Positions 61,960-64,000 of a stretch of 64,000 nt of DNA are shown here, piece by piece. This DNA is from Betaproteobacteria bacterium (GTDB taxonomy: Bacteria > Pseudomonadota > Gammaproteobacteria > Burkholderiales > SG8-41), in assembly GCA_028292435.1 (NCBI GenBank), contig JAQGMI010000008.1:1-64000 (forward strand), in the 5' to 3' direction. Positions within the stretch are counted from its first letter, which is position 1, and each line of letters opens with the position of its first letter. Both the position numbers and the translations under genes were made by a program. Below the pieces are notes generated by a model that saw nothing but the letters and a program-made list of their open reading frames with translations, was not told the DNA's origin and searched no databases.

Positions 61960-62892
61960 ATGCGATTTAAAAATTTACTCGTTTATCGCCTCGACCCCAA
62001 ATGGAAAGTCGAGCCGCGCGTCCTCGAAAACATACTGGCCGGGCGCGCACTACAACCGTGCAACAGCTTTGAAATGGAAAGTCACGGCTGGATTCCCCCG
62101 CGCGAGGGCGATCCCTTTCTTTACATGCAGAACCGGCATTGGCTATTGACACTGGGAATGGAGCAAAAGCTCCTGCCCGCCTCGATTATTCGTCAAATGG
62201 CCGGCGAACGAGCCGCCGAGCTGGCGAAGAAACAAGGGCATAGCATCGGGCGTAAACAAATGCGTGAAATCAAGGAACGCGTGCTCGACGAGCTGCTGCC
62301 ACGCGCGCTCGCCCGCAGAATCAGTACCGCCGCCTGGGTCGATCCGGAGAACCGGTGGTTCGTCGTCGATGCGGCGGCCGACTCCAAGGGCGAGCGCGTG
62401 CTCGAAACCCTGCTTAAATCGGGTAACGAATTTCCCGCCAAACGGCTCGATACCCAGCTATCGCCGGCCACCGCCATGACCGGCTGGCTCGCCGAAGGCG
62501 AGATTTCACCCGATTTCACACTCGATCAAGACCTCGAGCTATGCGGCGGCGATGCCAACAAAGCAACCGTGCGCTATGTAAGGCACTCGCTCGGCGGCAA
62601 GGATATCCAGGCGCATATTGCGGCCGGCAAAGTCGCGACCCGGCTTGGCATGACATGGAAAGACAAAATTTCATTCGTGCTGACCGAGACGCTTCAGATC
62701 AAGCGCGTTACATTTCTGAATTTGCTGCGCCAGCAAACAGACGAGAATGCCGACAACAAGGATGAACAGTTCGCGCTCGACTTTGTGTTGATGACCGGGG
62801 AGCTGTCGCAGATGCTCACCGATCTCACCGCTTTGCTCGGCGGGGACAAGACCGCGGCAGCAGCGCCGCGCGAGGCCGCGGCAACCGTCTGA
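61960..62892 (+). CDS. rdgC: Recombination-associated protein RdgC
   Basis: 310 residues, the usual length. It starts MRFKNLLVYRLDPKW and contains ESHGWIPPREGDPF, LPASIIRQMAGERAAELAKKQGHSIGRKQMREIKE and LGMTWKDKISFVLTETLQIKRVTF, all RdgC segments. RdgC is a ring-forming double-stranded DNA-binding protein that limits RecA activity. A TATACT box at 61930-61935 may be its -10, giving a short leader of about 18 bases. Divergent from the hfq-like gene. Confidence 0.94.
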   Translation: MRFKNLLVYRLDPKWKVEPRVLENILAGRALQPCNSFEMESHGWIPPREGDPFLYMQNRHWLLTLGMEQKLLPASIIRQMAGERAAELAKKQGHSIGRKQMREIKERVLDELLPRALARRISTAAWVDPENRWFVVDAAADSKGERVLETLLKSGNEFPAKRLDTQLSPATAMTGWLAEGEISPDFTLDQDLELCGGDANKATVRYVRHSLGGKDIQAHIAAGKVATRLGMTWKDKISFVLTETLQIKRVTFLNLLRQQTDENADNKDEQFALDFVLMTGELSQMLTDLTALLGGDKTAAAAPREAAATV

Positions 62893-62956
62893 CGAATAAA
62901 GCGCGCGATCGCTCTGCTATGATGCTGTCCTCACGGTAACACTGGACCGGAAGGAC

Positions 62957-63472
62957 ATGCCCATGCGCGCCACTCTGCGATTGCTGCCTTTGGTTCTTGC
63001 ATTGTGTGCCGGCTGCGAGGCGCCACCGCCGCCGCCCGCGCCCCCGCCTTATGCAAACACGCTTGCCTTGAAGCAGGTGATGGAGTGGGTCATCGATCCC
63101 GCCGTCGATGTGATCTGGGATTCAGTCAAAACGGTGATCACGGAAAAAGGCACCCAGGAAATCGCGCCGCGCACGGATGCGGAATGGGATGCAATTCGCA
63201 ACGCGTCGGCCACCCTGATCGAAGCCGGCAATGCGTTGATGATCGAAGGCCGCGCGCGCGACAAGAAAGAATGGATGGCTGCCGCCAAACGATTGAGCGA
63301 TTCAGCGGCGCTGGCCTTGAAAGCGGCCCAGGCAAAAAATACTGAAGCGCTGTTTGACGAGGGCGGGAATATCTACAAAGCATGCGCTGCGTGCCATCAG
63401 CATTATGCACAGCACCTCGCGGGTCCGTCTGTCGGCGGCTCGAACGATGCGGCGACGCCGGCCAAGAAATAA
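62957..63472 (+). CDS. C-type cytochrome lipoprotein (class II-like)
   Basis: 171 residues. The signal peptide ends in a lipobox (LALCAGC), then a Pro-rich spacer (EAPPPPPAPPP) and a helical domain with a single C-terminal haem motif CAACH (Cys143, Cys146, His147). Haem near the C-terminus and the four-helix look suggest a cytochrome c'-like fold. Partner unknown; the following gene encodes a membrane protein. Confidence 0.82.
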   Translation: MPMRATLRLLPLVLALCAGCEAPPPPPAPPPYANTLALKQVMEWVIDPAVDVIWDSVKTVITEKGTQEIAPRTDAEWDAIRNASATLIEAGNALMIEGRARDKKEWMAAAKRLSDSAALALKAAQAKNTEALFDEGGNIYKACAACHQHYAQHLAGPSVGGSNDAATPAKK

Positions 63473-63583
63473 CGCCGTCGCCCGATCCAAGCTGACCGAT
63501 GGCCGGGCGCCGGACCGCCGCGCGCAGTAAAGCGGTGTAAACTCAACGCAGATATTTGTAATTAACGGCATGCAGGCGGCGTG

Positions 63584-64000
63584 ATGCGAACCCAATCTCT
63601 AGATCGTTTTTGCGCGTGGATTGAGCAAACCTCTCTAAGCCAGGCGATTCAGGTTACGTCCTGGAGCGTGCCCGCGGTGCAGACCGTTCACATTCTCGCC
63701 ATCGCCGCCATCATGGCATCGGTACTTTTTCTCAACCTGCGGCTGCTTGGCGTCGTCGGACGCGACCGGCCGCTGTCCGAAGTGTCGGCGCGTCTGCGTC
63801 CCATTATCTGGTGGACCTTGCCTGTGCTGCTGGTGTCGGGCACCTTTCTGATCGTCGGCGAGCCGGTGCGCTCCCTCGAGAATCCGATCTTTCAGTTAAA
63901 AATGTTCCTGCTGGTCACGGTGATCATTGTGACGCTGAGTTACCAGGCGCCGCTCAACCGCGACAGCAATTTCTGGGACGCGACGAGCGGCCGCCGCGGC
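63584..64000 (+). CDS. Membrane protein of the DUF6644 type, N-terminal part
   Basis: 139 codons up to the window edge, no stop reached. At least three hydrophobic helices are present (VQTVHILAIAAIMASVLFLNLRLL, IIWWTLPVLLVSGTFLIV and FQLKMFLLVTVIIVTLSY). The start MRTQSLDRFCAWIEQTSLSQAIQ with a WSVPAVQTVHI histidine fits small DUF6644-like membrane proteins, often found with cytochrome genes. The C-terminus is missing, so the call is tentative. Confidence 0.65.
   Translation, partial: MRTQSLDRFCAWIEQTSLSQAIQVTSWSVPAVQTVHILAIAAIMASVLFLNLRLLGVVGRDRPLSEVSARLRPIIWWTLPVLLVSGTFLIVGEPVRSLENPIFQLKMFLLVTVIIVTLSYQAPLNRDSNFWDATSGRRG

Overview
The window looks like chromosomal DNA from a GC-rich betaproteobacterium, probably of the Burkholderiales type. 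The evidence is the exbB-exbD-lpxK-trm112-kdsB-adk gene order, mutL followed by miaA, rdgC, two-subunit pntAB, and above all ten Bug/TctC-type periplasmic binding proteins, a family hugely expanded in that order. I see no rRNA, tRNA, CRISPR array, transposase, integrase or phage gene. I also see no classical DNA-binding transcription regulator.

Layout. 1-12.5 kb is mostly housekeeping: an SDR fragment, queG, tsaE, amiC-type amidase, a DUF3047 lipoprotein, one Bug protein, pntAB, mutL, miaA, xseA. 12.5-13.1 kb is the only gene-free stretch above 300 bases and holds a head-to-head pair of DnaA-box-like 9-mers. 13.1-21.6 kb carries the ExbBD proton channel, lipid A/KDO genes, adk, then a pyrophosphate module (PPi-dependent phosphofructokinase and a K+-independent H+-pumping pyrophosphatase) and a gamma-carbonic-anhydrase-like protein. 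21.3-27.8 kb has an orphan ParA, an atypical aconitase-swivel protein, a DUF1190 / glutathionylspermidine-synthase-like / DUF350 operon, a YgiQ radical SAM protein, a cupin and a small membrane protein.

27.9-51.0 kb is an accessory catabolic island, nearly all on the minus strand. It interleaves nine Bug binding proteins with enzymes of acid-sugar and hydroxy-acid breakdown: a D-tartrate-dehydratase-like enolase-superfamily enzyme, two Gfo/Idh/MocA oxidoreductases, 3-oxo-tetronate kinase and decarboxylase (OtnK/OtnC), an isopropylmalate/tartrate dehydrogenase-like enzyme, a uronate-dehydrogenase-like enzyme, a malate/L-lactate dehydrogenase-family enzyme, an alpha/beta hydrolase, a cyclase-family hydrolase, and a VOC / AA_synth / Bug / RidA operon. 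No TctA/TctB membrane subunits are present, so the binding proteins must use permeases encoded elsewhere. Several intergenic gaps here contain short tandem or inverted repeats (7, 9 and 13 bp periods).

51.2-57.9 kb is the most interesting system: a four-gene plus-strand cluster encoding a circularly permuted ATP-grasp protein, an alpha-E protein, the proteasome-like peptidase Anbu, and a 1099-residue transglutaminase/DUF2126 protein. This association suggests a peptide-ligating and peptide-cleaving pathway of unknown substrate. Converging on it is trxC-hsp20-lon, a protein quality-control operon. 61.4-64 kb holds a long, divergent Hfq-like protein, RdgC, a c-type cytochrome lipoprotein and the start of a membrane protein cut by the window edge.
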